A program made the position numbers and the translations under genes. From NCBI GenBank assembly GCA_051004815.1, contig JBPCJY010000012.1:1-55025 (forward strand): a stretch of 55,025 nt of DNA, read 5' to 3'. The DNA comes from JBBQXY01 sp051004815. Lineage in GTDB: Bacteria; Chloroflexota; Ktedonobacteria; Ktedonobacterales; Ktedonobacteraceae. Under the pieces are notes generated by a model. The model was not told the DNA's origin, made no database searches, and worked only from the letters and a program-made list of their open reading frames with translations. Positions 32,083 to 40,627 of this stretch are shown piece by piece (position 1 is the first letter of the stretch; each line of letters begins with the position of its first letter).

Positions 32083-33603
32083 TTAAGGGAATCTCTTCAT
32101 AAATGGAGGCACGTCCACCGCCTCTTCCTCGTTATCCTCGCCCGTCTGGCGAACCCCTGGCTGTTCCTGACGACGACCCATGCTGCGGATTCCGCGCAGG
32201 TCATCCAGGCTGCGTTGCTGGCGTCCTGGCTGACTCAGTGGACGGACTGGTTGCTGCGGTTGCGCTGCTGGGAGCGGTGCCTGGGGCCGCGCCACTGGCT
32301 GCACATCATGACTGGCTGGCCGCATAGGAGTCTGCTGCACTACAGGTGGTACGGCAGGTCGGTACACAGGTTGTGCAGGTGTCGCTTGCGCTTGATTCAG
32401 ATGAATCGCTGGAATGCGCAAGGTACTGCGCTCCTCCATACCTGCCGCGATCAACGTCACACGAATAGTATCTTTGAGCATGGGGTCGATGACCGCTCCA
32501 AAAGTAATATCCGCCGTGCTATCAATCGCCATCCCGATCCTCTCCGCCACCTCATTGACCTCGAAGAGGGTCATATCTTCAGGTCCACTGATATTGAAGA
32601 GTACGCGTTTAGCTCCGCGAATAGTGACGTTCAGGAAGCCGCCAGCAACGGCCTCGTCCGCGGCCCGTTGGGCGCGATTGCGTCCTTGCCCCTGCCCGAT
32701 GCTCATTAAGGCGGTGCCAGCCTCGCGTAAGACGCTGCGTACATCGGCGAAGTCAACGTTGACCATCCCCGGTACATTGATGACCTCGGCAATGCCCTGC
32801 ACGCCCTGGCGCAATACGTCGTCGGCTAACTTGAAGGCATCGGCCAGGCTACTATCACGTCCGGTTGTCGCCAGTAAGCGGTCGTTAGGCACGGTGATGA
32901 GCGCGTCAATTTCGGCTCCCAGCGCGTCTAAGCCTTCTTGGGCGATACGTTTGCGCCGTGATCCCTCGAAGGTAAATGGTAGCGTGACAATACCAACGGT
33001 CAATGCTCCCAATTTCTTGGCGATGGAGGCCACAACAGGAGCCGCTCCTGTGCCCGTTCCACCACCCATGCCTGCCGCGATAAAGACGAGATCGGCTTCA
33101 CCCAGGGCGGCGCGGATCTCGGCAGCACTTTCGGTCGCGGCACGCATGCCTACAGCGGAACTACCACCCGCACCTAATCCTTTAGTATAATGCTGACCCA
33201 GGCAGATACGGCTCTGCGCCTGGGAGATTGAGAGGACTTGCACATCGGTGTTTAGCGCGATGAAGCGCACGCCACGCACCTGTGTATGTATCATGCGGTT
33301 GACTGCATTCATGCCACCACCGCCCACACCCGCCACCACAATATTAACATGTTGCTGCGCCTCTTCTAACGCTGCGTAATTTGATTGGGGGGTAATAGCA
33401 TCGTCTCCTGTGTCGCGCTGATCCCAGTTTGACCGTCCACGCTCATCCTGCCGCGTCATATCCTCCACCTCCACCTCGTGCCGAAGTACGGCCCACTGAT
33501 CTTCTTGCTCCTCGTACACGTCCGGTTGAACGTCGGACTTCCCTGTCCATGGCTTTGGGGCCATATCGCGTTGAGATGCATTATCGGAAGACATCGACTG
33601 CAT
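32083..33603 (-). CDS. ftsZ: Cell division GTPase FtsZ with long N-terminal extension
   Basis: 506 residues against about 380 usually. Residues 1-85 are an acidic, unstructured extension. The tubulin-like core follows: INIVVAG-type strand (VNIVVAGVGGGGMNAVNRM), signature GMGGGTGTGAAP, and synergy loop NVDFADVRSVL that completes GTP hydrolysis in the next subunit. Then comes a long Pro/Gln-rich linker and the C-terminal peptide VDVPPFMKRF, which in other bacteria binds FtsA/SepF. It polymerises into the division ring. It stands alone and not in a dcw cluster, which may mean a second copy elsewhere. A long ORF on the other strand (32414-33190) is only its shadow. Confidence 0.94.
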   Translation of the reverse strand: MQSMSSDNASQRDMAPKPWTGKSDVQPDVYEEQEDQWAVLRHEVEVEDMTRQDERGRSNWDQRDTGDDAITPQSNYAALEEAQQHVNIVVAGVGGGGMNAVNRMIHTQVRGVRFIALNTDVQVLSISQAQSRICLGQHYTKGLGAGGSSAVGMRAATESAAEIRAALGEADLVFIAAGMGGGTGTGAAPVVASIAKKLGALTVGIVTLPFTFEGSRRKRIAQEGLDALGAEIDALITVPNDRLLATTGRDSSLADAFKLADDVLRQGVQGIAEVINVPGMVNVDFADVRSVLREAGTALMSIGQGQGRNRAQRAADEAVAGGFLNVTIRGAKRVLFNISGPEDMTLFEVNEVAERIGMAIDSTADITFGAVIDPMLKDTIRVTLIAAGMEERSTLRIPAIHLNQAQATPAQPVYRPAVPPVVQQTPMRPASHDVQPVARPQAPLPAAQPQQPVRPLSQPGRQQRSLDDLRGIRSMGRRQEQPGVRQTGEDNEEEAVDVPPFMKRFP

Positions 33604-33761
33604 GGCGAACCCCCAATCCTCTAAACCTTCTCATTGTTCAGTAGCATATTTAGGCGGATAGAAATCTACTGTCATGAGCAGGTGTGTACGATGCTGAAAG
33701 GCATTCTATTCGCATTGTAACAAGGGTGTCAAGTACATCCGTAACCTGCCAACCTGTTTAA

Positions 33762-33816
33762 CACGCGAGAAAAGGGTGGCGGAATATGTCGTTTTCCGCC
33801 ACCCTTTTCCCGCGTG
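33762..33816. terminator. Inverted repeat after the Lys-rich small gene
   Basis: 23-nt arms at 33762-33784 and 33794-33816 pair with one mismatch (CACGCG, AAAAGGGTGGCGGAA and complement). It lies 28 nt past the stop of the minus-strand gene at 33845 and 158 nt upstream of ftsZ, so it insulates ftsZ from that gene. Confidence 0.7.
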
Positions 33817-33844
33817 CAGCTTTAACGGTGTAATCCGTGAGGAA

Positions 33845-33973
33845 TTACTCTTTTTTCAACGTAATGCCAGTTGAATTGGTCTTTGCGGCCTTCTTCTCTT
33901 TCTGCGTCTCTTTCTTCTGCTTATTCGACTTGGGTGCCGCCTTTTGCACCTTTTTTTGTTCTTTATTCGCCAC
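33845..33973 (-). CDS. 42-residue Lys-rich protein
   Basis: A very small gene: GTG start at 33973, AGGAGG exactly 8 nt before it, 42 codons, TAA, then a long hairpin terminator. The product begins MANKEQKKVQKAAPKSNK and has about 14 lysines, ending in a TGITLKKE tail. Without hydrophobic core it is likely disordered and could bind nucleic acid or ribosomes. I recognise no family. The strong SD and hairpin make it a real gene in spite of its size. Confidence 0.68.
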   Translation of the reverse strand: MANKEQKKVQKAAPKSNKQKKETQKEKKAAKTNSTGITLKKE

Positions 33974-34164
33974 GATGTGTACCTCCTGACTCCATTATCC
34001 AGGGCCAGCACTACTGGCCTATCTATGATAGATGTATTGTACCAAATTTATGTAAGAAGAGATAGCTCCTAATTTCTTACTTTCTAACCCGCCTACTTGC
34101 CGAAACGTATCAATAGTAGGTATGCTATAGGCAAGTCAGGTAATTCAAGCACGGGTTAGGGGTT

Positions 34165-34998
34165 ATGTACCCCACCACTTATGACGAGGAAACGAACAGC
34201 ATGGATACATCCCATTGGTCACAGGAGAAAACTTCTCCAACACAGCAACCCCTTATTGGCGTCTTGTTGGTGCATGGACTGAACGGCAGTCGGCGCGACA
34301 TGGCGGAACTGGAAAAGGTGCTACAAGAGCGTGGCATGGTGACCAGTAATATGTTGCTGCCCGGCCATGGTGTTCATGTGCGTGAGATGCTGCCGCTGGG
34401 CTGGCACCAGTGGGCGGAGGCGGTACATGCTGAGTTGCGTAATCTCAAGCAAAGCTGCGATGTGGTATTCCTGGTGGGACATTCGCTGGGAGGTGCGCTT
34501 TGTTTACATACCGCGGCCCATGAAGAAGTAGCGGGTATCGTGACAATGTGTGCTCCCTTACACATGCACCCCTTGACACACCTGGGGGTGCGGGTCGCGA
34601 AGTATTTTACACCACTCGTGCCGACCATCCGTGAAGATATACGAGACCCGGATGCGCGTCGTCGCTATACACGCGATGTCTACCATTGGACGCCGATGCG
34701 ACCAGTTGAGAGTATGCTCCATTTCTTGCCAACATTACGGGTCGAATTGCCGCAGGTCACAGCCCCAGCACTGATTATGACCTCCATTCACGATCATGTT
34801 GTGCCTACCCGCGATGGACGCGAAATTTATCGCCATATTGGCTCCAAAGAGAAACACCTCGTCACCTTCCATCGCTCGTACCACGTCATCATGAAAGACT
34901 ACGACCGCGAGGAGGTCTTTACCAAAACTACCGCCTTTATCCTACGCCACGCCAGCCAGGCGCAGCCTCACTCCCGCGACACAGGCCAATCGGCCTGA
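34165..34998 (+). CDS. Alpha/beta hydrolase (Est30-type carboxylesterase)
   Basis: 277 residues. Seen: VLLVHGLNGSRRDM (oxyanion), LLPGHGVHVREM, nucleophile Ser in FLVGHSLGGALCL, acid Asp in SIHDHVVPTRDG and His in RSYHVIMKDYDREEV. This order is that of Est30/monoacylglycerol-lipase-like carboxylesterases acting on acyl esters in the cytoplasm. No signal peptide. No partner seen. The first 25 residues are not conserved in type, so the start could be the internal ATG at 34201. Confidence 0.85.
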   Translation: MYPTTYDEETNSMDTSHWSQEKTSPTQQPLIGVLLVHGLNGSRRDMAELEKVLQERGMVTSNMLLPGHGVHVREMLPLGWHQWAEAVHAELRNLKQSCDVVFLVGHSLGGALCLHTAAHEEVAGIVTMCAPLHMHPLTHLGVRVAKYFTPLVPTIREDIRDPDARRRYTRDVYHWTPMRPVESMLHFLPTLRVELPQVTAPALIMTSIHDHVVPTRDGREIYRHIGSKEKHLVTFHRSYHVIMKDYDREEVFTKTTAFILRHASQAQPHSRDTGQSA

Positions 34999-35088
34999 TA
35001 AACGGAGCAGCCCCTACACAAAAGAGCCTATTTCGGTTATACTTACAACCTATAAAGAACAATCGAAATTAAGGGGAATGAGACAACA

Positions 35089-36531
35089 TTGTCGCGACAA
35101 GTGAGTACTCCACCAGAACACACTGAAGCGCAGCCACCGCATGGGCAGCCACCAAATCGGCATGCCCGCTTTTCCATGCTGAGCGTTGTTCTGTTGCTCA
35201 CATTGGTGAGTTTTCTCATCCTCTCCTCTTCCGTCTTGCTGGTAATTAGCGCGGTGCAGGGGGGAACACAAGCACAGGGTCAAGTAGCTACCAGTACACC
35301 GACGCAACACGGTACACAGGTTAAGCAGACACCGACTCCTGGTGCAACCACAGCTCAATCAATAACGCCCACGGCTATCCCGCCTATCTCTGCACCTGGC
35401 AACACGATACTCCAGCCATTGCAGTTGCCTTCCGATCGCTATGTGCTCTATGAACAGCAGAATAGCATCTACCTGGTTTCCAGTGTTGGTGTTACACCGC
35501 AAGCTATCACGACGCCCGGCTATATGTACAATCAAGCTGTGCATCCACTGCTCACACCAACGGGGCAATTGCTCTATAGCGGCGATGGTATCTGGTTGAC
35601 CGATATATTTGGCGGTACCGCGATACAGATTGCGAAGTTGCCCGCTAACCAGGTAATCACTTCTCTGGCTGTCAGTAGCGATGGGACGACGATAGCCTGG
35701 AGCACTGAACCAACCAGCGGCAATGGCATCATTGCTATTTTTGCCGGACCATTAGCCTCTCCTACAAAAGTGTTTGAGCAGCCCTCGACCAATTGTCCCT
35801 GCTTCCGCATTTTTGCTTTCATGAATGGTAATGGCAAGCAGGGCGATTCAACTTTGCTGCTCACGGATGGGCAACAGAGCCATGAAGCCATTCAATTTGG
35901 CCTGTGGACATTTGACTTGAACAAGCCTTTGACTGCTACTCCACAAGAGATTTTGGGTGGAGACACACAACAAGGGCCACTTGCCTTGCTGCCTTTCGGC
36001 AATATCTTGCTGTATTCCTCTTATGAAGGGGAAGTGCCAATACCAACCGATGGCAGCGTGCCGAGCGATCTGGCAGTGGTGAAGTATCCTAATAGCCTGG
36101 ATTTGACCACCCTGGGCGGGCAACCATTGGCTATGGAGGGCTTACAAGTCGTGTTAGCGGAACAACATCAGCTCGCGAATAGTGCTGCCTATCACTGGAT
36201 AACAACGCCCGTCTTTACACCCGATGGACACACACTCATCTATGTTGAATTTTCCAGCCAGGCTCAGCCTCCTTTTGATCGGACTAGTGCCGTCTTTGAA
36301 GTCCACATCAGCGGCTCTGGCAAGAACTTGCGTGCCAGTAAACCACAACTGTTGGTAACATCGACTGCTGCGCTGTTAGAGCTTGGCCCCTGGTTCAATG
36401 CGCATATTCTTACTTTCTATAGTGACAATTCACTGTACGCGTTAGATGTGCGCAGTGGAGCGGCGACCACCATTGTGCAGACAAGCGCGTATGCGCGTAT
36501 AATCGCTGTCGTAGGTATGGGTGGTGTATGA
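35089..36531 (+). CDS. Membrane-anchored beta-propeller protein
   Basis: 480 residues. A short Pro/His-rich cytoplasmic head, one membrane helix (MLSVVLLLTLVSFLILSSSV), a Thr/Gln/Pro-rich linker, then repeated WD40/TolB-like blades (for example SLAVSSDGTTIAWS, VFTPDGHTLIYVEF). Most of the protein faces outside. The start is TTG at 35089 with AAGGGG 12 nt before it; a GTG at 35101 is possible. It overlaps the CruF-like gene by ATGA, hence is translationally coupled to it. The propeller may bind a sugar, peptide or protein; function unknown. Confidence 0.75.
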   Translation: MSRQVSTPPEHTEAQPPHGQPPNRHARFSMLSVVLLLTLVSFLILSSSVLLVISAVQGGTQAQGQVATSTPTQHGTQVKQTPTPGATTAQSITPTAIPPISAPGNTILQPLQLPSDRYVLYEQQNSIYLVSSVGVTPQAITTPGYMYNQAVHPLLTPTGQLLYSGDGIWLTDIFGGTAIQIAKLPANQVITSLAVSSDGTTIAWSTEPTSGNGIIAIFAGPLASPTKVFEQPSTNCPCFRIFAFMNGNGKQGDSTLLLTDGQQSHEAIQFGLWTFDLNKPLTATPQEILGGDTQQGPLALLPFGNILLYSSYEGEVPIPTDGSVPSDLAVVKYPNSLDLTTLGGQPLAMEGLQVVLAEQHQLANSAAYHWITTPVFTPDGHTLIYVEFSSQAQPPFDRTSAVFEVHISGSGKNLRASKPQLLVTSTAALLELGPWFNAHILTFYSDNSLYALDVRSGAATTIVQTSAYARIIAVVGMGGV

Positions 36532-37436
36532 TTATGATTGGTACGACAACTCGTCTCAGTAAAATGCTCTTTTTCCTATTTTGTCTCTTCTGCGTGGCCT
36601 ATCCCATCGCCGTTATCGGGGTAGCCTTTAACATCAACCCACCCTTCTCGATGACATGGGCGGGAGGTGCCTTGCTGCTCCTCGAAGGAACGATGATGGC
36701 GGTAGCTGTGATGGATAGCTACGCCATTCTTGGCCTCTTTGCCATTATTCTAGTCGTCATCCTGTCTTATGCGATTGAGGCTTTGGGTGTGCATACCGGT
36801 TTCCCCTTTGGCGCGTACTACTACACCGATGTGCTGGCTCCGTTCCTGCCGGGTGGTGTCCCTCTGGCGGTGATCTTCGCCTGGATCATGATCCTGTTTT
36901 CTGTACAGGGCGTTATCTATGGCTTAACAGCGAGGCTACAAGGAAAGGTACCGAAGATATTCCTGGGACCATTGCTGGCAATATTGCTCGATCTGCTCCT
37001 GGAACCGGTCGCGTTTCACCTGGAACACTATTGGAACTGGTTGTCGCCCGGTATCTTCAACTACTATGGTGTGCCAATCAGCAATGTTATCGCCTGGTTT
37101 GTGCTTAGCTTTCTTTTGCTTATTGTGATCAATTTCTTTGTTCTCCATGCCATAGTTCTTATAGATACGACCTCGTTTGCTGGTCGCTTACCGCATCGCA
37201 TAGCCGCTTTGTTGTATGGTGCTAACGTGTTTATGTTTGGCCTAATTGACTTGACGCACGGCTATTACCTGGGCGTGCTCTTCGCTGTTATTGCCGGTTT
37301 CCTACTATGGGTATTGTCGCCCTTTCCACGCTACGCCGAGCTTACGGTACCGATAATAGATAGCATTGAGCAAGATCAAGCCTTCCAGCGCAACCGAAAG
37401 CGGGTGAAGAAGGCAAAGCGCAAGAAGCGACGGTAA
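36528..37436 (+). CDS. Carotenoid biosynthesis protein, CruF-like
   Basis: 302 residues with seven or eight membrane segments. The block YAIEALGVHTGFPFG, then YYYTDVLAPF and PGGVPLAVIFAWIM is the signature of the DUF422/CruF family, whose members hydrate the 1' double bond of gamma-carotene-type carotenoids. DLLLEPVAFHLEHYWNW is a second conserved block. The C-terminus is very basic (RKRVKKAKRKKRR). It starts in the stop codon of the propeller gene. No other carotenoid gene is in view, so the enzyme's exact carotenoid is open. Confidence 0.85.
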   Translation: MIMIGTTTRLSKMLFFLFCLFCVAYPIAVIGVAFNINPPFSMTWAGGALLLLEGTMMAVAVMDSYAILGLFAIILVVILSYAIEALGVHTGFPFGAYYYTDVLAPFLPGGVPLAVIFAWIMILFSVQGVIYGLTARLQGKVPKIFLGPLLAILLDLLLEPVAFHLEHYWNWLSPGIFNYYGVPISNVIAWFVLSFLLLIVINFFVLHAIVLIDTTSFAGRLPHRIAALLYGANVFMFGLIDLTHGYYLGVLFAVIAGFLLWVLSPFPRYAELTVPIIDSIEQDQAFQRNRKRVKKAKRKKRR

Positions 37437-37515
37437 TGTGCGCCATTGGCGCGTAAAACGCATGGTAAGCAATACGCGTATAGGGGAAAAGCTCAACCAG
37501 ATCAACATGCAGGCT

Positions 37516-37740
37516 TTGTCTTCGATGATACTGATGTGCTACAATATCCTCATAGCTTTTGCAAGCAACATAGGAAGTATACTAATGATCGTATGTAATC
37601 ATTGCTTTTATACATTGACCTGGAAGCAGCAGCAAGGCCAGCCCAACAGGAGGTTTGGCCTACTTGAGCATGTCTTGTAGTAGCTAAGAAACGACATAGA
37701 AAGTCGCCAGACCTTTTGATGAGGCCTGGCGACTTTTTTA
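37516..37740 (+). promoter_or_regulatory. Promoter, about 190-nt leader and terminator upstream of the LysE-like gene
   Basis: TTGTCT (37516-37521) and TACAAT (37540-37545) with an 18-bp spacer form a plausible promoter. About 155 nt later a hairpin (37700-37736, AAAGTCGCCAG paired with CTGGCGACTTT) is followed by a T-run, an intrinsic terminator. It lies 47 nt before the transporter start. In between is an AGGCCA/TGGCCT hairpin (about 37633-37660). The arrangement suggests either a small RNA or a riboswitch/attenuator controlling the exporter; no known riboswitch consensus was recognised. The terminator might simply end the CruF transcript. Confidence 0.4.
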
Positions 37741-37786
37741 TTGTGCGTTGCGTAATAAACACTCTACAATTTGGAAGGAGAAAGCA

Positions 37787-38401
37787 ATGGAGGCGAGTTT
37801 TCTTGTAAGAGGCTTACTGATTGGCCTCTCGATTGCGGCGACAGTGGGACCGATGAGCGTGCTGTGTATACAAAGGACAGTGTATAAAGGGCAACTTTAT
37901 GGTCTGGTCTCTGGCCTGGGCATTGCCACGGCAGATGCTGTTTATGGCGGTATCGCGGGTTTTGGTGTGGCTTTGATTGCCAATTTTCTGGTGAGCCAAC
38001 AACTGTGGATTCGCCTCATTGGCGGCATGTTTCTGCTCTACCTTGGCATCAAGACGTTGCTTACTCGACCAGCGGAACGGGCAGCCTCGGCTAGCGCGAA
38101 CGGCTTTGTCGGTGCCTATGTTTCCACGTTCCTGCTGACACTAACCAATCCGTTAACCATCCTCTCATTCGCGGCAATTTTCGCGGGTATCGGTGTGGGC
38201 GGTGCGAGTAAAAGCTATGTCTCGGCCACGATTGTCGTGGGAGGCGTGTTCATAGGGTCAACGCTCTGGTGGTGCATCTTGACGGGCGGCATCAGTTTGC
38301 TGCGTGGCAAGTTTACCGCCCGTTGGCTCTTATGGATCAATAGAATCTCTGGCATGATCATTGCGTTGTTTGGCATAGCAGCGTTGGTGAGTTTGTTATG
38401 A
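37787..38401 (+). CDS. LysE/RhtB-family exporter
   Basis: 204 residues, six membrane segments. The start MEASFLVRGLLIGLSIAATVGPMSVLCI with GxxxxxxPGP-like GPM, and the repeated YLGIKTLLTRP and FLLTLTNPLTILSFAAIFAG blocks, are typical of the LysE/RhtB amino-acid exporters. GGAGA lies 6 nt before the ATG at 37787; the ATG-less frame upstream is ignored. Substrate unknown (basic amino acid, homoserine/threonine or another small cation). See the possible leader regulation upstream. Confidence 0.88.
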   Translation: MEASFLVRGLLIGLSIAATVGPMSVLCIQRTVYKGQLYGLVSGLGIATADAVYGGIAGFGVALIANFLVSQQLWIRLIGGMFLLYLGIKTLLTRPAERAASASANGFVGAYVSTFLLTLTNPLTILSFAAIFAGIGVGGASKSYVSATIVVGGVFIGSTLWWCILTGGISLLRGKFTARWLLWINRISGMIIALFGIAALVSLL

Positions 38402-38408
38402 TGGGTAA

Positions 38409-38435
38409 CAACTGCTTCCAATTTGGAAGCAGTTG
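38409..38435. terminator. Hairpin between the exporter and the TfoX-like gene
   Basis: 12-bp perfect arms at 38409-38420 and 38424-38435 (CAACTGCTTCCA and complement) around a three-base loop. It separates two convergent genes. No T-run follows on the plus strand. Confidence 0.65.
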
Positions 38436-38466
38436 CCGTTCATATCGACAATGAACTCTGTTTTTC

Positions 38467-38802
38467 TCACTTGCCTGTCTTATCAATATAGCGGAAGGCT
38501 GCTTGTGCCAATTCGAGCCACTGTGAAGCATGTTCGGCAGGTACCTCGACCCACTCTTTCCAGAGGCGACCACTGCCCGCTGGATCGAACAAGTGTGAGC
38601 CTGAGAGGGCAAGTGCCTTGGCGTGCTGAGGGGCAGTGAGCTTGAAGACCATTGTACCTCTATGGAAGCCAGCAAATGCCTTGCCATTATCGTGCTTGAG
38701 ACAGGGCATGCTAAACATTTTGCTCTGCCTGGTGGGTGACGTTGCTGTCAGTTCAGTGGCGACTGTATCATAGATGGCGCGTGGGTCAGTATCTGTAGGC
38801 AT
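38467..38802 (-). CDS. TfoX/YjbR-like domain protein
   Basis: 111 residues. SKMFSMPCLKHDNGKAFAGF, then MVFKLTAPQHAKALAL and HLFDPAGSGRLWKEWVEVP match the fold of TfoX N-domain/MmcQ-YjbR proteins, small alpha/beta modules of uncertain role, some DNA- or nucleotide-associated. It starts 12 nt after the stop of the hydrolase gene at 38815, so they form an operon, with the hydrolase first. Confidence 0.7.
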   Translation of the reverse strand: MPTDTDPRAIYDTVATELTATSPTRQSKMFSMPCLKHDNGKAFAGFHRGTMVFKLTAPQHAKALALSGSHLFDPAGSGRLWKEWVEVPAEHASQWLELAQAAFRYIDKTGK

Positions 38803-38814
38803 GACGGTTCTCCA

Positions 38815-39633
38815 TTATTGGTTCATTGCTTGCTTTCCATCAAGGAAGGGAGCAAGAACAGGGAGCAGAAGATCAGCTCGGAAATTAATGTTGTAATGGG
38901 TGGCACCAGGCAAAATGGCAAGCTGTGATGGGATGAGGTGTTCACCATTCCAGCCAGCATCCTTCAAGCCACCGCCCAGGAGGTTGAAAAACGCGACCGC
39001 ATGGGAAGGAGGAAGACCATCAGCATCGCCAGCGATAATCAGCGTGGGGATTTTCAAAGCGGAAACCTGCTCGGTCCAATCATAGTCCTGACTCATGGCA
39101 TCCTTCATGTTGTTGACCAATCGAGGGAAATCTTCTGGTTTTGGCGCAACACGCAGATAGGCCTCATAGATGGGAGTATTCATAAAGAACTCCGGGGCAA
39201 TGGCGGTCATGCCTACTTGCATTTCGGGATGCCAGCCACTCCGTTTGAAAGGGGTGGAGATCAGCACGAGTTTGTTGATACGTTCTGGATGACGAATGGC
39301 GGTTTGGAGAGCCACGGCACCGCCAAGAGAGAAACCAAGGAGATCGGTTTTCTCCAGCCCAAGATGCTCTATCAGGCCAGCGATATCGTCAGCCATGTGC
39401 TCAAAACGGAGGGGGCGATCCGTGAGGGCCGTGCATCCGTGTCCATACAGATCGACCCCAATGACCTGATGCTTCTCAGCCAGCGCGGGAGAAAGAGCGG
39501 CGAACATCTCAAAGCTCCCAAAGCCACCATGAAGCATGATCAAAGGCTTGCCCCTTCCATGAATCTCATAGTACAGGTTGATTCCGTTGACCGAAGCGTA
39601 TTTTCCTGTTGGATTGTTTGTATTGGTTGTCAT
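38815..39633 (-). CDS. Alpha/beta hydrolase
   Basis: 272 residues. LIMLHGGFGSFEMF gives the oxyanion hole, nucleophile Ser in LLGFSLGGAVAL, acid Asp in IIAGDADGLPPSH and His in LPGATHYNIN. It belongs to the proline-iminopeptidase/haloalkane-type large group without a cap signature that would tell the substrate. No signal peptide. It is followed within 12 nt by the TfoX-like gene. Confidence 0.88.
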   Translation of the reverse strand: MTTNTNNPTGKYASVNGINLYYEIHGRGKPLIMLHGGFGSFEMFAALSPALAEKHQVIGVDLYGHGCTALTDRPLRFEHMADDIAGLIEHLGLEKTDLLGFSLGGAVALQTAIRHPERINKLVLISTPFKRSGWHPEMQVGMTAIAPEFFMNTPIYEAYLRVAPKPEDFPRLVNNMKDAMSQDYDWTEQVSALKIPTLIIAGDADGLPPSHAVAFFNLLGGGLKDAGWNGEHLIPSQLAILPGATHYNINFRADLLLPVLAPFLDGKQAMNQ

Positions 39634-39820
39634 TCACACCTACTCCTTATGGTTCTATGCTAAGTAATGTCCACTCACTTACCATTCTTTTTGAAAAGAG
39701 CAAAATCGGCAGAAGAAAGCAGCCCAAATCAAAAAGAGACTTACTTCTATCGCACATTGTACCATCCCGTCAAAAGACACTTACAGACCTTTTGCAAGTA
39801 GCAATAGTATCATGCAGCGT

Positions 39821-40384
39821 TTAACGGAGCAGCCGTGAAATTCTCCGTCTGAGCGTGATTGCTGTGAGGGCGACAATAGCAATTGTTGTGAACACCACAA
39901 TGGTGGGCCTTCTGGGCCTGTTCCCAATGAAGGGTTTCTCCAGAGCAAGCATTATCTCTCGGCGTACTCTTTGTAGGCCGACACCGAGCTCTTCCAGGAC
40001 ACCGGCCCCGATTCCTTCACCTTCTCGTATCAGCCCTAGTAGCAGGTGCTCGGTGCCGATATAGTGATGGTTCAGGCGGTGTGCCTCGTCCACCGCCAGC
40101 TCGATCACTTTTTTAGCGCGGGGTGTGAGGCCGATAGGGCCAGATGGCACTTGTTTACCATGCTTGCCTCGGCCAATAATTGCTTCAACTTTGCCACGTA
40201 TCATCGCAAGGTCTACATCCATCTTTGTGAGAACTTGCGCCGCTAATCCACCGCCTTCTCGTACCAGCCCTAATAACAGGTGCTCGGTGCCAATATAGTT
40301 GTGGTGTAGACACGATGCCTCTTCACCTGCCAGTGTAAGCACTGTTCGCGCGCGTTCGGTAAATTTGTCAAATCTGTCTGGCAT
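39821..40384 (-). CDS. Stand-alone Clp-N double domain with C-terminal membrane anchor
   Basis: 187 residues. Two Clp-N repeats are clear: FTERARTVLTLAGEEAS with YIGTEHLLLGLVREGGG, and LTPRAKKVIELAVDEAHRLN with YIGTEHLLLGLIREGEG. This is the substrate- and adaptor-binding module of ClpC. The AAA ATPase modules are absent. After residue 150 comes a linker rich in Arg and Pro, and one membrane helix (TIVVFTTIAIVALTAITL) with a basic tail (RRRISRLLR). The protein is therefore a membrane-tethered Clp-N. It may recruit adaptors or substrates, or compete with ClpC; this is inference. Confidence 0.88.
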   Translation of the reverse strand: MPDRFDKFTERARTVLTLAGEEASCLHHNYIGTEHLLLGLVREGGGLAAQVLTKMDVDLAMIRGKVEAIIGRGKHGKQVPSGPIGLTPRAKKVIELAVDEAHRLNHHYIGTEHLLLGLIREGEGIGAGVLEELGVGLQRVRREIMLALEKPFIGNRPRRPTIVVFTTIAIVALTAITLRRRISRLLR

Positions 40385-40567
40385 ACCTGTATTCCTCCAT
40401 AATGATAAAAGCTAACGGTTACTTTATCGTGCTTATCTCTTTCGATGTGAGATTTCTGCTGTTATATACAGATATATACAGGATATAGCAGCGAAAAGGT
40501 TCCCAAGATGGTAGCACTGGTCAAAGAACTCCAACGGAACATATCATAGAAGGCCGGGAAAGCTGAA

Positions 40568-40610
40568 GAGCAAACAGGCCGCGAGAAAATCTCTCGCGGC
40601 CTGTTTGCTC
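40568..40610. terminator. Inverted repeat after the MerR-type regulator
   Basis: Perfect 19-bp arms at 40568-40586 and 40592-40610 (GAGCAAACAGGCCGCGAGA and complement) with a 5-nt loop. It lies 17 nt past the stop of the minus-strand regulator and separates it from the Clp-N gene promoter. Confidence 0.75.
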
Positions 40611-40627
40611 GGGTCGTGCAATTGTTG

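Noticed and set aside
32414..33190. 258-codon frame opposite ftsZ
   Set aside because: Shadow of the GC-biased third positions in ftsZ; no SD or family.
37438..37680. 80-codon plus-strand frame between the CruF-like and LysE-like genes
   Set aside because: GTG start without SD; a better promoter and a terminator lie inside and after it, so a leader RNA is the simpler reading.
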